This document shows, in pieces, positions 1-8,343 of a stretch of 47,052 bases of DNA (positions within the stretch are counted from its first letter, which is position 1; each line of letters starts with the position of its first letter). The notes below the pieces were generated by a model. It was not told where the DNA came from and ran no database searches. It saw nothing but the letters and a program-made list of their open reading frames with translations. The DNA comes from Chlamydiota bacterium (GTDB lineage: Bacteria > Chlamydiota > Chlamydiia > Chlamydiales > Rhabdochlamydiaceae). The position numbers and the translations under genes are program-made. The DNA lies in NCBI GenBank assembly GCA_013286675.1, contig JABDFE010000004.1:1842-48893 (forward strand), in the 5' to 3' direction.

Positions 1-151
1 AGCAAAAAGAGGCTGCGGACACCAATTTGCTGCGTTGCCCTGCTTCGACAACCCGCTGCGGGGTTGCCTGCATCGGGTTACCCCTGCGGGCGCCTTGCAA
101 CTTGGCATCCTCGCTCACTTTTTGCTTGAACTAACACTTTCAATTACACCC
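1..151. repeat. Palindromic MITE-like element, family P1, copy A (left end outside window)
   Basis: These 151 bases are colinear with 29571-29721 and almost identical to it, differing only near the right end (caattacaccc against catttacaccc). The right arm (tttgcttgaactaacacttt) is the reverse complement of the left arm seen in the complete copy at 29548-29580. This copy therefore lacks its first about 23 bases only because the window starts inside it. The core is GC-rich and the ends are AT-rich. There is no coding sequence in it, so it would need a transposase from elsewhere to move. Confidence 0.9.
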
Positions 152-225
152 TCTGTAGAAAATTAATTTGTGTAAAAAAAGTTGCTTTATCTATTCTTGT
201 CGGACATTTCTAGGAGAGAAAAGGC

Positions 226-1350
226 ATGGCAACAGCAGCTGCAGATATAGTCCAGATCAGGAAGGTCAAAACGACGTATACTTCTGAGCAGAAAGAATTT
301 CATCGATTAAAAAAGAAGGTTGAATGGCTTCAAAAAGAGCAGAAAAATCGTCAGGATCAGCTTGATCACTGCTTGCAGTTTTATCATGAGAAAATCAAAC
401 CTGAGGAAGAAATCATAGATAGCGCCATGATGGAACGAGTCAAGCTTGTATACGCATTTTATCAAAAGCATGAGGGTTTTTCTAAAGCAGAACGAGAAGT
501 TCTTAGCTTTGTCATTTTAAACTGTATAGATCAGATATGTGAATTGATTGAATTTGGTAAGATTTCGCCTGAAATAATGCAGATTTACAAAGAGCTAAGT
601 GGACATGATTTGCAGGCTGTTGCAGAAGAAGAATTAGAGCATGCTAAAAATGAATTGAAAGAAATGTTCAAAGAAAAGGGTGTTGATGTCGACTTTTCAG
701 GAATAGATTCGACGGATAGCCATGAAGAAATGCTCAGAAAAATGATGGATTCTGTAGGGGACGCTTTTTTTGAAAAATCTAATCAACCCCAGCAGGAGCC
801 GAAGGAAAAGCCGAAAACGAAAAAGCAGATTCAAAAAGAGCAAAGAAGATGTGAAATAGAAGAGTTGCAGAAAAGAAGTTTAAATACCATTTACAAGCAG
901 CTCGCAAAAACTTTTCATCCTGACCTTGAACCCGATGTGGAACAAAAAGCTCGGAAAGAGGTGTTCATGAAAAAATTGACAAATGCCTATGAAAATAACG
1001 ATCTCTATACGCTTCTGACTCTCGAAAATGAGTGGATGAATGTTTCAAGCGCCCAAGCCGCTTCGCAAAGTCGCGAGCAGCTGAAAATTTACAATGCCAT
1101 TCTCAAAGACCAGGTGAGAGCGTTGCAAGATAATCTTGGCCTCCTTATCTCTCATCCTAAGTATTTTCAGATTCATAAATTTTTTGAGTACTCCTATGGA
1201 GGAATAGGAGTCTTGAAGAGGGTATATGATGCACTAAGAAAAGATGCACGCGATCTCCAAAGCCTTGTAGAGGAATTGAGGGGCCCCCGTGCTGAAAAGA
1301 TTCTTAGGGCAAAAATTTGTTCTTACATAGAATATGAAAACGCACTCTAA
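226..1350 (+). CDS. J-domain-like coiled-coil protein
   Basis: A 374-residue soluble protein with no signal peptide or membrane segment. The N-terminal 60 residues and residues 125-215 are strongly charged and probably coiled coil. Around residues 217-270 there is a degenerate J-domain: a helix ending in QLAKTFHPDLEPD carries the HPD tripeptide (H231-P232-D233) that J-proteins use to stimulate the ATPase of DnaK, followed by a helix rich in K/E with NAYENNDLYTLL. The usual N-terminal position, G/F region and zinc fingers of DnaJ are absent, so it is a DnaJ-like co-chaperone or a structural relative, not DnaJ itself. Start ATG 226 has an AGGAGAG ribosome site 8 bases upstream. It lies directly after a P1 palindromic element and before gapA in the same direction. 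Client or partner unknown. Confidence 0.75.
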   Translation: MATAAADIVQIRKVKTTYTSEQKEFHRLKKKVEWLQKEQKNRQDQLDHCLQFYHEKIKPEEEIIDSAMMERVKLVYAFYQKHEGFSKAEREVLSFVILNCIDQICELIEFGKISPEIMQIYKELSGHDLQAVAEEELEHAKNELKEMFKEKGVDVDFSGIDSTDSHEEMLRKMMDSVGDAFFEKSNQPQQEPKEKPKTKKQIQKEQRRCEIEELQKRSLNTIYKQLAKTFHPDLEPDVEQKARKEVFMKKLTNAYENNDLYTLLTLENEWMNVSSAQAASQSREQLKIYNAILKDQVRALQDNLGLLISHPKYFQIHKFFEYSYGGIGVLKRVYDALRKDARDLQSLVEELRGPRAEKILRAKICSYIEYENAL

Positions 1351-1501
1351 AGAAGCTAACTATCAATAGGTTAGAGCGGTAGGCTGTGGAAGAGTCATCA
1401 TGGCTTGCGGGCTATTCCTGCGCCGCTTTAATACCTTTACAATCATCAAAAACTCCATTATGATGATGGTTAAAAAAGCCGTCCACAAAAGGACCTCATT
1501 A

Positions 1502-2527
1502 GTGAAAGTTGCCATCAACGGTTTTGGAAGGATCGGGCGCCTCGTTTACCGCATTATAGCCCTCGAGCATACGCCTCATATCAATGTCGTCGCGATCAAC
1601 GATCTCGTTCCAGCCGACAATTTAGCCTACCTTCTTAAGTACGACTCTGTTCATCGGCGTCCAAACCTCAAAATCGAGGCTGAAGGCGATTCTATCATCG
1701 TCAACGGCCATAAAATCAAAGTCTACAACGAAAAAGATCCCTCCAAATTGCCTTGGAAAGAACTTGGAGTCGACTGCGTCGTTGAAGCTTCAGGCCATTT
1801 TACCTCTTTAGAAGAGGCCCAAAAACATATTACCGCCGGCGCAAAACGCGTCGTGCTTACAGCTCCTGGTAAAGGCGATATGCCAACCTTTGTCATGGGC
1901 GTTAACCATGAAAAATATAATCCTAAGACTGACACGATCGTCTCGAACGCCTCCTGCACCACCAACTGCTTGGCCGTTCTAACCAAAGTCCTCCTTGATA
2001 ACTTTGGTTTCGAAGAAGGACTGATGACGACCGTGCATTCTTTAACCGCATCACAACCTACAGTGGACGGACCTTCCAAGAAAGATTGGAGAGGCGGCCG
2101 TGCTGCAGGTTTAAATATTATCCCATCCTCTACAGGCGCAGCTCATGCTGTCGGGCTTTGTTTGCCCGAAGTCAAAGGCAAGCTGACAGGGATGGCTTTC
2201 CGTATTCCAACGCCAGACGTTTCTGTCGTTGATTTAACAGTACGTCTCAAACGAGATACCACCTACGATGAAATCTGTGCTGCGATGAAAAAAGCAGCAG
2301 ACGGCACTTATAAAGGACTTCTTGAGTATTGCGAAGATGAAGTTGTTTCTTCCGATTTTATTGGAACTCCCTATTCCTGCATTTTTGATAAGAAGGCAGG
2401 GATAGCTTTAAATAGCCGTTTTTATAAGTTGATTGCGTGGTACGACAACGAATGGGGGTATTCCCATCGTGTCGTTGATCTCATGAGATACATGACGAGG
2501 CAATTGCAAAACTCATGTGCCCCATAA
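1502..2527 (+). CDS. gapA: Glyceraldehyde-3-phosphate dehydrogenase (phosphorylating)
   Basis: Glycolytic enzyme that oxidises glyceraldehyde 3-phosphate with NAD and phosphate to 1,3-bisphosphoglycerate in the cytoplasm. The NAD-binding loop NGFGRIGR lies at residues 5-12, the catalytic SNASCTTNC motif puts the active cysteine at 152, and [12 protein letters not shown] closes the catalytic domain. I place the start at GTG 1502, because it gives the family's normal [13 protein letters not shown] beginning and has an AAAAGGA site 8 bases upstream. The frame is open back to ATG 1400, which would add a 34-residue N-terminal stretch not seen in the family. The protein is 341 residues; the last nine (RQLQNSCAP) and the stop codon are encoded by the inserted palindromic element at 2497-2678. 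Gene order with the next gene matches chlamydial gapA-CT504. Confidence 0.95.
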   Translation: MKVAINGFGRIGRLVYRIIALEHTPHINVVAINDLVPADNLAYLLKYDSVHRRPNLKIEAEGDSIIVNGHKIKVYNEKDPSKLPWKELGVDCVVEASGHFTSLEEAQKHITAGAKRVVLTAPGKGDMPTFVMGVNHEKYNPKTDTIVSNASCTTNCLAVLTKVLLDNFGFEEGLMTTVHSLTASQPTVDGPSKKDWRGGRAAGLNIIPSSTGAAHAVGLCLPEVKGKLTGMAFRIPTPDVSVVDLTVRLKRDTTYDEICAAMKKAADGTYKGLLEYCEDEVVSSDFIGTPYSCIFDKKAGIALNSRFYKLIAWYDNEWGYSHRVVDLMRYMTRQLQNSCAP

Positions 2528-2678
2528 AATCGCCCTTTTGGCGCCATTTTTCGCCGCGCCTCCTCGCCTGCCCATTCGGGCATGGTCTCGTCTGCGCGGC
2601 ACGGGCCAGCTTGCTGGCCCTGAAAACTGGCGTCAAAATCATCGATTTTCTGTGGCACAGCAGTTTTGCAACTGCCTC
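2497..2678. repeat. Palindromic element, family P2, copy A, overlapping gapA 3' end
   Basis: Ends form an inverted repeat: GAGGCAATTGCAAAACT at 2497 and its complement AGTTTTGCAACTGCCTC ending at 2678. The interior is also dyad-like. A diverged second copy lies at 16790-16960 in the opposite orientation: the left end here (aaaatcgcccttttg) matches the complement of the right end there, and the right end here (atcatcgattttctg) matches the left end there. The element replaces the natural end of gapA and provides its stop codon at 2525-2527. No open reading frame in it looks real. Confidence 0.88.
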
Positions 2679-2746
2679 TGACCTCAAAAGAAAAACAGTG
2701 ATGGTTCAAACGTTAGGACCCTCATTACAAAAAAAGGTTTTATCCC

Positions 2747-3508
2747 GTGAATTTTACCCGCGAACCCCTCATAGAAACAGTCATTGTCCCACGAGAAGGC
2801 TGCCGCCTAGTCCTGCGTAGTAGCAGAAATGAGTCTCAAGAAGAATTTACAGTCGATGCCGTCGAAATCGTTTCGTTCGGTCCTGCTCTGTTCTACCGCT
2901 CTCTTGAAAAGCCCAGACCCTTCCTCGTTCCCATCGGCGACTACGAAGTCGTCGAAATCAAAGAAAGCCGTGTTGTTCTCAAAAACGCTCAATTCGAGCG
3001 CACCATTAAAATCGGTGGCGGACGCGAAGGCTCTCTCCGTAAAGACGAAGATGAAGAGCAAGTCCTCCCCATCGCTCTAGAAGACGAGATCGCCGATGAA
3101 TCCGGCCCTCAGCCTTCACAAGACAAAAAAAGAGACAGAGGCCGCAATCGCAACCGCCGCCGCCGCTCTTCCGATGAACGAGAAGACATGAGGCACCGCG
3201 TTGAAGAACAAGCTCCTCAAGAGTTCAAGCCGGCTCCTCCCAAAGAAGCCCAGCAGCCGAAAGAGCCTCAGGTGATCCCTTCGTTTTCTCACCTGATCCC
3301 TCCCCCAACCACCCTGATCTCACATAATATTCAAAAATATAAAGATCAGCAGTCGGGCAACCTTCCTCCTCCGGAACCAGAACTTCCCAAGGAAGAAGAA
3401 CCCAAACCTGATTCCGACTCTAATTCCATCAGTCGTGTCGCTGTAGAGCCTCAACCGCTCAACCTCCAATCGACCCAGCTCGATGGTTGGAATCACTTCT
3501 TGACTTGA
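2747..3508 (+). CDS. Conserved chlamydial hypothetical protein, CT504-like by position
   Basis: A 253-residue protein starting at GTG 2747, with AAAAAGG about 9 bases upstream. The N-terminal 90 residues look like a compact beta-rich domain (REPLIETVIVPREGCRLVLRSS, then FLVPIGDYEVVEIKESRVVL). The rest is low complexity: a basic segment around residues 125-140 (KKRDRGRNRNRRRRSS) and a proline/glutamate-rich tail. The basic segment could bind nucleic acid, but that is inference. It directly follows gapA, as CT504 follows gapA (CT505) in Chlamydia trachomatis; I assign the family by position and general composition, not by alignment. It is separated from gapA by a P2 palindrome that has probably pushed the two genes apart. 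Confidence 0.75.
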   Translation: MNFTREPLIETVIVPREGCRLVLRSSRNESQEEFTVDAVEIVSFGPALFYRSLEKPRPFLVPIGDYEVVEIKESRVVLKNAQFERTIKIGGGREGSLRKDEDEEQVLPIALEDEIADESGPQPSQDKKRDRGRNRNRRRRSSDEREDMRHRVEEQAPQEFKPAPPKEAQQPKEPQVIPSFSHLIPPPTTLISHNIQKYKDQQSGNLPPPEPELPKEEEPKPDSDSNSISRVAVEPQPLNLQSTQLDGWNHFLT

Positions 3509-3525
3509 TAGAATCCCTCCCTCCC

Positions 3526-3558
3526 AGTAGACTTTTATCTCTCAGATAGAAGTCTACT
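3526..3558 (+). terminator. Strong hairpin between CT504-like gene and tRNA-Leu
   Basis: AGTAGACTT (3526-3534) pairs with AAGTCTACT (3550-3558), and inside it TATCT pairs with AGATA around a CTC loop, giving an almost continuous 14-bp stem. No T-run follows, so it may be a factor-assisted terminator or a processing structure in the 5' leader of the tRNA, which begins four bases later. Confidence 0.5.
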
Positions 3559-3561
3559 CGT

Positions 3562-3645
<84 letters not shown>

Positions 3646-3646
3646 A

Positions 3647-4058
3647 TTCTCTATAGGAATTAGTCTAAAAGTTCATTTAAAAATGCCTTGTTTTCTTGAT
3701 CCAAACTCCCCTTTATGGGGGAGTCATGGGGGAATTAAAGACAATAATTAACAATCAATTTTGATTTGAATTTCTATGGACAACTCTCCTGAGAAGAGGG
3801 CTGTAAAGTGTTAAACCTTTAGCGGGATTAGGCTAGCGAGGATTCTTCGTATTTTAGGCTTGAGTTTCGGGACAAAAAAAGCGCTGACTATGGCACCAAC
3901 GATACCAACGTGATAAAGAGAGCCCAAGTGAATGGCAGTAGAAATCAAAATCATAAAGTAGCCTAGTTCCATAAGGTATAGGGAGTTTTTTGGAAAAATA
4001 GCGATTAGCTTAGAAGAGCGAGGGCGGCTTTTTTGCGATACATCCCACGTTCCCTGCT
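3647..4058. other. Gene-poor left part of the island
   Basis: Just after the tRNA there is a short inverted C/G run (actcccctttatgggggagt, 3708-3727), then AT-rich DNA without a convincing long gene. A short minus-strand frame (3811-3972) is described separately. The stretch looks like decayed island DNA. Confidence 0.5.
3811..3972 (-). CDS. Small hydrophobic hypothetical protein or gene remnant
   Basis: A 53-residue frame with a hydrophobic N-terminal part (ELGYFMILISTAIHLGSLYH, then VGIVGAIVSAFFV) and a basic C-terminal tail (PKLKPKIRRIL), which would fit one or two membrane-spanning segments. The frame stays open for about 30 codons upstream of the ATG, so it may be the 3' end of a larger, decayed membrane-protein gene. 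I do not recognise the family. Its position in the decayed left part of the island favours a remnant. Confidence 0.3.
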   Translation of the reverse strand: MELGYFMILISTAIHLGSLYHVGIVGAIVSAFFVPKLKPKIRRILASLIPLKV

Positions 4059-4235
4059 ATGAAGAATGGAAGATGTCGACTACATGGAGGGTGGTGTACA
4101 GGTCCCAAAACACGCGATGGCAAGCTCCGCGTGAAGCTTGCGCGTACTAAGCATGGATTTTATTCGGTAGAGGCGATTGCAGAGCGGAGGTTGGTTCGAG
4201 GGATTATTAGAGCATCGCGCAAAAATTTGCTCTAG
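4059..4235 (+). pseudogene. Truncated HGGxxTGP-motif protein
   Basis: The 58-residue frame contains AMKNGRCRLHGGWCTGPKT, then KLRVKLARTKHGFYSVEAIAERR. This is the pattern of the short HGGxSTGP proteins common in mobile DNA of intracellular bacteria. Members normally begin with a cysteine-rich stretch (C..xT..G.PC); here a matching piece (CDTSHVPC) is present just upstream at about 4034-4057, but in another frame, so the gene appears to have lost a base between the two parts. Function of the family is unknown to me. Confidence 0.6.
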
Positions 4236-4259
4236 AATTACACAAAAATATCTCCCCAG

Positions 4260-5807
4260 CTAAGCGGTGGTCATCCTACTGGTTTGAAGTTGGGGTATCC
4301 CAACAAGTGGACAGTATCTTCCCGGAGAAATTATGCCATTTGGATCTAGCGCTGATTTGAGTAAGGCGATTGTATTCCAAAACGGATTATCAATTCGGTC
4401 AGTAAAATACGACATTTGTTCAATGTTCAAGCGATAAGGGTATAGTCCCTTTTTTTCTAAAATCTTATAAAGAAGTCTACTCCACTCATGTGCTAGTGTG
4501 ATTTCATCCAAGCTATCTCTATTAAATATCACCCGAAAAAATCCTTCAAAAGAAGTCGAGTTATGAGTAACAAATGTAAATCCTATCTTGAAAGGATATG
4601 CTGTCGAAAAGCTGTTTATCTCATCGATGATTTCCCGGACAGAGCTACCAACAAAAGGTACAGCGGGAAGTACACAGGCCATCCCAGGAGAATGAGAATC
4701 ATTATCAATATCGTAGTGCGCGGTTTTAACCTGGTTATCAGATATGTAATTTTTAAAGCTATCAAGACTGAAATTGGACGGAATTCCATCAAATAAATTG
4801 ATAAACGTTTTAATGACTTGAGGTGTGTTTGGATCTTCTAGTGCTGAATGATCGAAATATTGAATATTACTATCAATCGATTGTAGCCTAGACTCAAACT
4901 CTTTTTGCAGCTCCAAGAGTAATTGCCCATTTCCTCTCAATGTGGTTGCCATAAACCAAGAATTTTCCTCTTGATGGGTCTCACAGATCTTTTTCATCCT
5001 GTGGTCAAATCTATTTAGAATGACAGGCCCCCCGCAGATAATCTGATCTTCTTTGAGATAGAAGAGCGCGTCGGTAATTTTTTCGATTTGATCTTGTGGG
5101 AATTTCATAAAAACCAGTTTCTGCTTCCTAAGAGGCATCAAGCTTACGACCATGCTTAAAACGATACCAAAATTAGACTGACAGAGCAGACCATTGATAT
5201 CTGGACCTAGTCCATGTCGGTAAAAATGCGTTGTGTTACCCTCATTTTCAAATTGCCAGTTTCCGGTTCTTACGTTAGCTCCATTTCCAAAAAGCACCTC
5301 AGCCGCAATGATATTCTGGCTCCGCTGGCCGTAACAGGCCGACCCCCGCTCTAAAATGTTCCCAATAATACTTGTATCATTTCCTGAACCCGTCATACTG
5401 AAGAGAAGCCGTGATCCAATTGAAATCAAATAGTCCGATAACTGTTTTTGAGTCACTCCAGGCTCTATGATGGCGTAGCGTAATCTTTCATTAACCTCAA
5501 TGATTTGATTTAAACTTTCCAGTACCACCAGAACACAATCATCAGTGACGGGAAGGGCTGAGCCTTGACCCCAATTCTTGCCCTGACTCACTGGATAAAG
5601 AGGCACTTGGTACTTATTGGCGATCTCTATAATCTTAATAACATCTTCGCGATTCCTCGGTTTTAAAACCGCAGGAATCTGTCTCTTAAATTCTGTAATA
5701 TTATTCTGATATTTGATAAGAACTTCGGGGTCGCAAATCGCCCTCTCACTTCCTAAAAGAGAACCCCATTCCTGCATGGCTTGATCAAACAACAAACTCT
5801 TAGTCAT
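4260..5807 (-). CDS. FAD-linked oxidase of the vanillyl-alcohol oxidase / p-cresol methylhydroxylase family
   Basis: A 515-residue cytoplasmic flavoprotein. The PCMH-type FAD domain begins with LKPRNREDVIKIIEIANKY (residues about 50-67) and the diphosphate-binding loop SQGKNWGQGS (about 74-83). It continues with IIEPGVTQKQLSDYL, GSGNDTSIIGNILERG and the second FAD segment around LCQSNFGIVLSMVVSLMP. The C-terminal cap ends in the family signature DPNGIISPGRY. Enzymes of this family oxidise para-alkyl phenols (4-cresol, vanillyl alcohol, eugenol) at the benzylic carbon. ATG 5807 is preceded in frame by TTG 5810, which is nearer the ideal distance from the AGGAG upstream, so either may be used. 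It is 57 bases downstream of the acyl-amino-acid synthase-like gene on the same strand, very likely one transcript. The true substrate is unknown. Confidence 0.85.
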   Translation of the reverse strand: MTKSLLFDQAMQEWGSLLGSERAICDPEVLIKYQNNITEFKRQIPAVLKPRNREDVIKIIEIANKYQVPLYPVSQGKNWGQGSALPVTDDCVLVVLESLNQIIEVNERLRYAIIEPGVTQKQLSDYLISIGSRLLFSMTGSGNDTSIIGNILERGSACYGQRSQNIIAAEVLFGNGANVRTGNWQFENEGNTTHFYRHGLGPDINGLLCQSNFGIVLSMVVSLMPLRKQKLVFMKFPQDQIEKITDALFYLKEDQIICGGPVILNRFDHRMKKICETHQEENSWFMATTLRGNGQLLLELQKEFESRLQSIDSNIQYFDHSALEDPNTPQVIKTFINLFDGIPSNFSLDSFKNYISDNQVKTAHYDIDNDSHSPGMACVLPAVPFVGSSVREIIDEINSFSTAYPFKIGFTFVTHNSTSFEGFFRVIFNRDSLDEITLAHEWSRLLYKILEKKGLYPYRLNIEQMSYFTDRIDNPFWNTIALLKSALDPNGIISPGRYCPLVGIPQLQTSRMTTA

Positions 5808-5864
5808 CAAAAATCATTACTCCTGATTTCGAGTGTTGTAGGATGTGTTGTTCTAGCACTCGAG

Positions 5865-6524
5865 TCACTTTTTTTGATCACATATTTCATTAAATAAACT
5901 GCCTTTTACGGCCACCAGTACACTCGAAGGGACATTAAGTCCTGGAACAGCTTTAGGAATTGATATGGGTTGAAATTGAAAAAACCTCTTGTAAAAACGA
6001 ACATGCTCAGGAACAATCGTTCCAATCATATAATCAGGTTGATAAAGTTTATTCATTAAAATTGGTGCACAAAAAAGATTGAAAAAATGTCCAGATGAGA
6101 ATGATTGAAAAGAAGGTTCAATAACCAATCTAGTTGTTTCTACAAGAGAGCAATTTTCACCTAATTCATTTTTAATTTCCTGAGCAAACATTTTATGAGC
6201 AGGGACGTTTTGCCATTCAAATTTTTTGGAATAAATACATGTCCTTATGGAACCAACGGGCTTTTCTCCCATGAGATAAAGATATGGGAATGAATTGCTA
6301 TAGTCATCATATTCATCGACAAAACGTTCCGAAGGATCTATATCAACTGCACCTATGTTCCTATAGACTTGATAGCGTAACGAATAAATTAATTGACGTG
6401 TAGCATCATCATTAGCCTTAATTAAAGAGCATCCATTTTTTTTGTTAAAAATTGGCATAGCTGAGCATTGTAGCAACCCATCTGAATTTTCACAAATAAA
6501 GTGTAATTTTTTTGTCACGCTCAC
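5865..6524 (-). CDS. N-acyl amino acid synthase / acyl-homoserine lactone synthase-like protein (FeeM-like GNAT fold)
   Basis: A 219-residue protein with the pattern of the LuxI/FeeM branch of acyltransferases: LIYSLRYQVYRNIG (about residues 46-59), then a conserved acidic loop FVDEYDDYSNSFPYLY, KPVGSIRTCIY, an F-AQE-K stretch, and SLVETTRLVIEPSF. FeeM enzymes join a fatty acyl group from acyl carrier protein to the amino group of an amino acid such as tyrosine; LuxI enzymes make acyl-homoserine lactones. Which of these applies cannot be told from sequence by eye. The frame starts at GTG 6524; ATG 6458 (MPIFNKKNG) is an alternative that would still keep the whole domain. First gene of a two-gene unit with the flavin oxidase, inside the tRNA-Leu island. 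Confidence 0.75.
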   Translation of the reverse strand: MSVTKKLHFICENSDGLLQCSAMPIFNKKNGCSLIKANDDATRQLIYSLRYQVYRNIGAVDIDPSERFVDEYDDYSNSFPYLYLMGEKPVGSIRTCIYSKKFEWQNVPAHKMFAQEIKNELGENCSLVETTRLVIEPSFQSFSSGHFFNLFCAPILMNKLYQPDYMIGTIVPEHVRFYKRFFQFQPISIPKAVPGLNVPSSVLVAVKGSLFNEICDQKK

Positions 6525-6806
6525 TTTACAATTCTGTATTGAGTGCGTAGTTGGACGAAATTATCATGGATTGCAAGGCTTTGTTCCTTGGATCATTCGA
6601 AGGATTATTAATGCAAAATCCTTTGCCAACGCAGTTGAGAGGTTTCTGAGGATTTGATCCTAGCATGCTTTTTGGGGGATATGTGGGGAATCAAGGGCAA
6701 AAAAACCGCGGTTTTCTACTAACAATAGCAATCAGCAATAGTCCATAAGTTTTTGAACCTCTCGTGGTTATCATTTGTCTTTTGTTGTTGTTTTTTGAAA
6801 TCTTAA

Positions 6807-6862
6807 GACTTAAAATCCCCTCCGTTAATAGCGGGTGCAGGTTCGACTCCTGTTCCGAGCAA
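6807..6862 (+). repeat. attR-like duplicate of the tRNA-Leu 3' end
   Basis: Exact 56-base direct copy of 3591-3646, beginning at the second base pair region of the anticodon stem and ending one base past the discriminator. Identity stops abruptly on both sides. It lacks the acceptor 5' strand and D arm, so it is not a functional tRNA. Confidence 0.93.
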
Positions 6863-6885
6863 ATTTGTAAAAATTGAGAGGAAAA

Positions 6886-6905
6886 CGAGCCAATTGTTTG
6901 GCTCG
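6886..6905. other. Perfect 8-bp hairpin right of the attachment site
   Basis: CGAGCCAA and TTGGCTCG form a perfect 8-bp stem around TTGT, 24 bases after the displaced tRNA end. No T-run follows. It may be the old tRNA-Leu terminator or a recombinase-related site. Confidence 0.4.
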
Positions 6906-7048
6906 TGTCAGGTAGTCGAAATGAAGTGCGTTTGCGCACGAACCGGCTCTCAGGGCACCTGAGAAGACTTCAAAGTTCACGAACTCCAAAAAAGATTTGA
7001 TCCTTTTGAAGTGAAGCCCTATCCTTTAAAAGTTGAGGGGTTTGGTCA

Positions 7049-8101
7049 ATGGCTGAAGTTAAAAATGTAGAAGAAGATCAAGTGATTCAAGAAATTCCGG
7101 AAAATTACGGTTCAGTCTTGGATACAATCGTGAATAAAGTCAAAGAGGCTCAAGCAAGAGCAGTAAAAGCTGTTAATTTCGAGCTTGTTTCAGTGTATCG
7201 AGAGATTGGGCAGATCATCCACGAAAAGCAGAGCAGGGCGGAGTGGGGCGAGTCGATAGTTCAGCAATTGGCTAAAGATTTAAAAAACAGATTCCCTGGG
7301 ATCAAGGGTTTCTCTTCTCGTAACCTTTGGAGAATGAAGGACTTTTACCTCTCTTACTGCGAAAAGGAAAAACTGACGGCACTGCTGGCAGAAATTAGTT
7401 GGACTCATCATGTCTCTATTTTAGAGAGATGCAAAGACCCCTTAGAAAGAGAGTTTTACATCCGGATGTCGAAGCGAAATGGTTGGAGTTACCGTACCCT
7501 TTTAAATCACATCGAAAATAAGTCGTATGAAAGGATGATGGCCAGTCAGGAAAATTTTGAGGCGAACCTTCCTGCAAAAGTGAGCAATGAGGCTAGGCTG
7601 TCAGTTAAAGATGAATATGTGTTCGATTTCCTTGATCTGGGAGACGAATATAGCGAAAGAGAGTTAGAGCGGGCTGTCGGGAAGAACATTGAATCATTCT
7701 TGCGAGAAGTTGGAAATGCCTATACTTTTGTGGGATCCCAGTATCGTTTGGAGATAGGCGGCCAAGAATTTCTCATCGATATTCTCTTGTATCACCGAAA
7801 ACTCAAGTCTTTAGTTGCGATAGAACTGAAAAGGGGAGCCTTCATTCCCGAATATGTGGGCAAGATGCAATTTTATCTTGCTGTGCTCAATGATACTGTG
7901 CGTCTTCCAGATGAAAATCCCTCGATTGGGATTATTCTCTGCAGGGAGAAGAACCGCATGATCGTAGAATATGCGCTCAAAGACAGTAACAAGCCGATCA
8001 ATGTGGCGTCTTACAAAATCGTGCAGCAACTGCCAGAAGAGCTACAAAATCAGCTCCCTACCCCAGAGCAGATTGAAAAGTTGCTCGAGCATATTGAGTG
8101 A
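7049..8101 (+). CDS. DUF1016 (YhcG-like) PD-(D/E)XK nuclease family protein
   Basis: A 350-residue protein with both parts of the DUF1016 family. The N-terminal part (about 20-165) includes LVSVYREIGQIIHEKQ, GIKGFSSRNLWRMKDFY and the aromatic patch AEISWTHHVSILERCKD. The C-terminal nuclease domain (about 185-340) contains ERELERAVGKNIESFLRE, then FLIDILLYHRKLKSLVAIELK, in which D244, E259 and K261 are the expected D-ExK metal-binding and catalytic residues. Proteins of this family are frequent near mobile DNA and restriction genes and are thought to act on DNA, but I know of no firm cellular role. ATG 7049 has GAGGGG about 10 bases upstream. It sits just outside the tRNA-Leu island as a single gene. 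Confidence 0.93.
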   Translation: MAEVKNVEEDQVIQEIPENYGSVLDTIVNKVKEAQARAVKAVNFELVSVYREIGQIIHEKQSRAEWGESIVQQLAKDLKNRFPGIKGFSSRNLWRMKDFYLSYCEKEKLTALLAEISWTHHVSILERCKDPLEREFYIRMSKRNGWSYRTLLNHIENKSYERMMASQENFEANLPAKVSNEARLSVKDEYVFDFLDLGDEYSERELERAVGKNIESFLREVGNAYTFVGSQYRLEIGGQEFLIDILLYHRKLKSLVAIELKRGAFIPEYVGKMQFYLAVLNDTVRLPDENPSIGIILCREKNRMIVEYALKDSNKPINVASYKIVQQLPEELQNQLPTPEQIEKLLEHIE

Positions 8102-8192
8102 GAACCCTATCAATCCCATCCATTTCAGGCCAATCTCGGTGTAATAATTTTTTTATTTCCTGAAAAATCCATCATCTGGTAGACTAGCTCTT

Positions 8193-8252
8193 ATGTTGAA
8201 GAGTTCTGCTGTTTTTGCATCTCTTATTCTCCTTCTTAGCCTTCAAGGCTAA
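8193..8252 (+). CDS. Possible 19-residue hydrophobic leader peptide
   Basis: A tiny frame starting at ATG 8193 encodes a lysine followed by a hydrophobic run (SSAVFASLILLLSLQG) and then TAA, the shape of a signal peptide with nothing after it. It may be the remnant of an exported protein gene, a small membrane peptide, or chance. There is no clear ribosome site. It lies in the 242-base gap before the DUF2000 gene, where I see no other feature. Confidence 0.2.
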   Translation: MLKSSAVFASLILLLSLQG

Positions 8253-8343
8253 AACATTGATATCCGTCTCATATTTTTTTTATCGTACGCAAGCCAAAAA
8301 TCTTGGCTAACTTATTTAATTGTTTTAGAGGAGAACAACAGAT

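Larger units (their letters stand above)
6525..7048. other. Right end of the island and intergenic DNA
   Basis: Contains the promoter region of the minus-strand island genes, a plus-strand stretch (up to 6657) with a weakly protein-like frame that I do not recognise, the displaced tRNA-Leu 3' fragment (6807-6862), and a hairpin (6886-6905). After that the original chromosome resumes. I see no real gene here. Confidence 0.5.

Noticed and set aside
1400-1501. Longer gapA start at ATG 1400
   Set aside because: It would add 34 residues not found in the family; GTG 1502 gives the normal beginning and has a good ribosome site.
2422-2820. Overlapping short frames on both strands after gapA
   Set aside because: They lie in the P2 palindrome, where arms give matching open frames by symmetry; no ribosome sites or protein-like composition.
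6691-6939. Minus-strand frame across the tRNA fragment, and the idea of a second tRNA gene there
   Set aside because: The frame is antisense to the duplicated tRNA end; the copy lacks the acceptor 5' strand and D arm, so it is neither a gene nor a tRNA.
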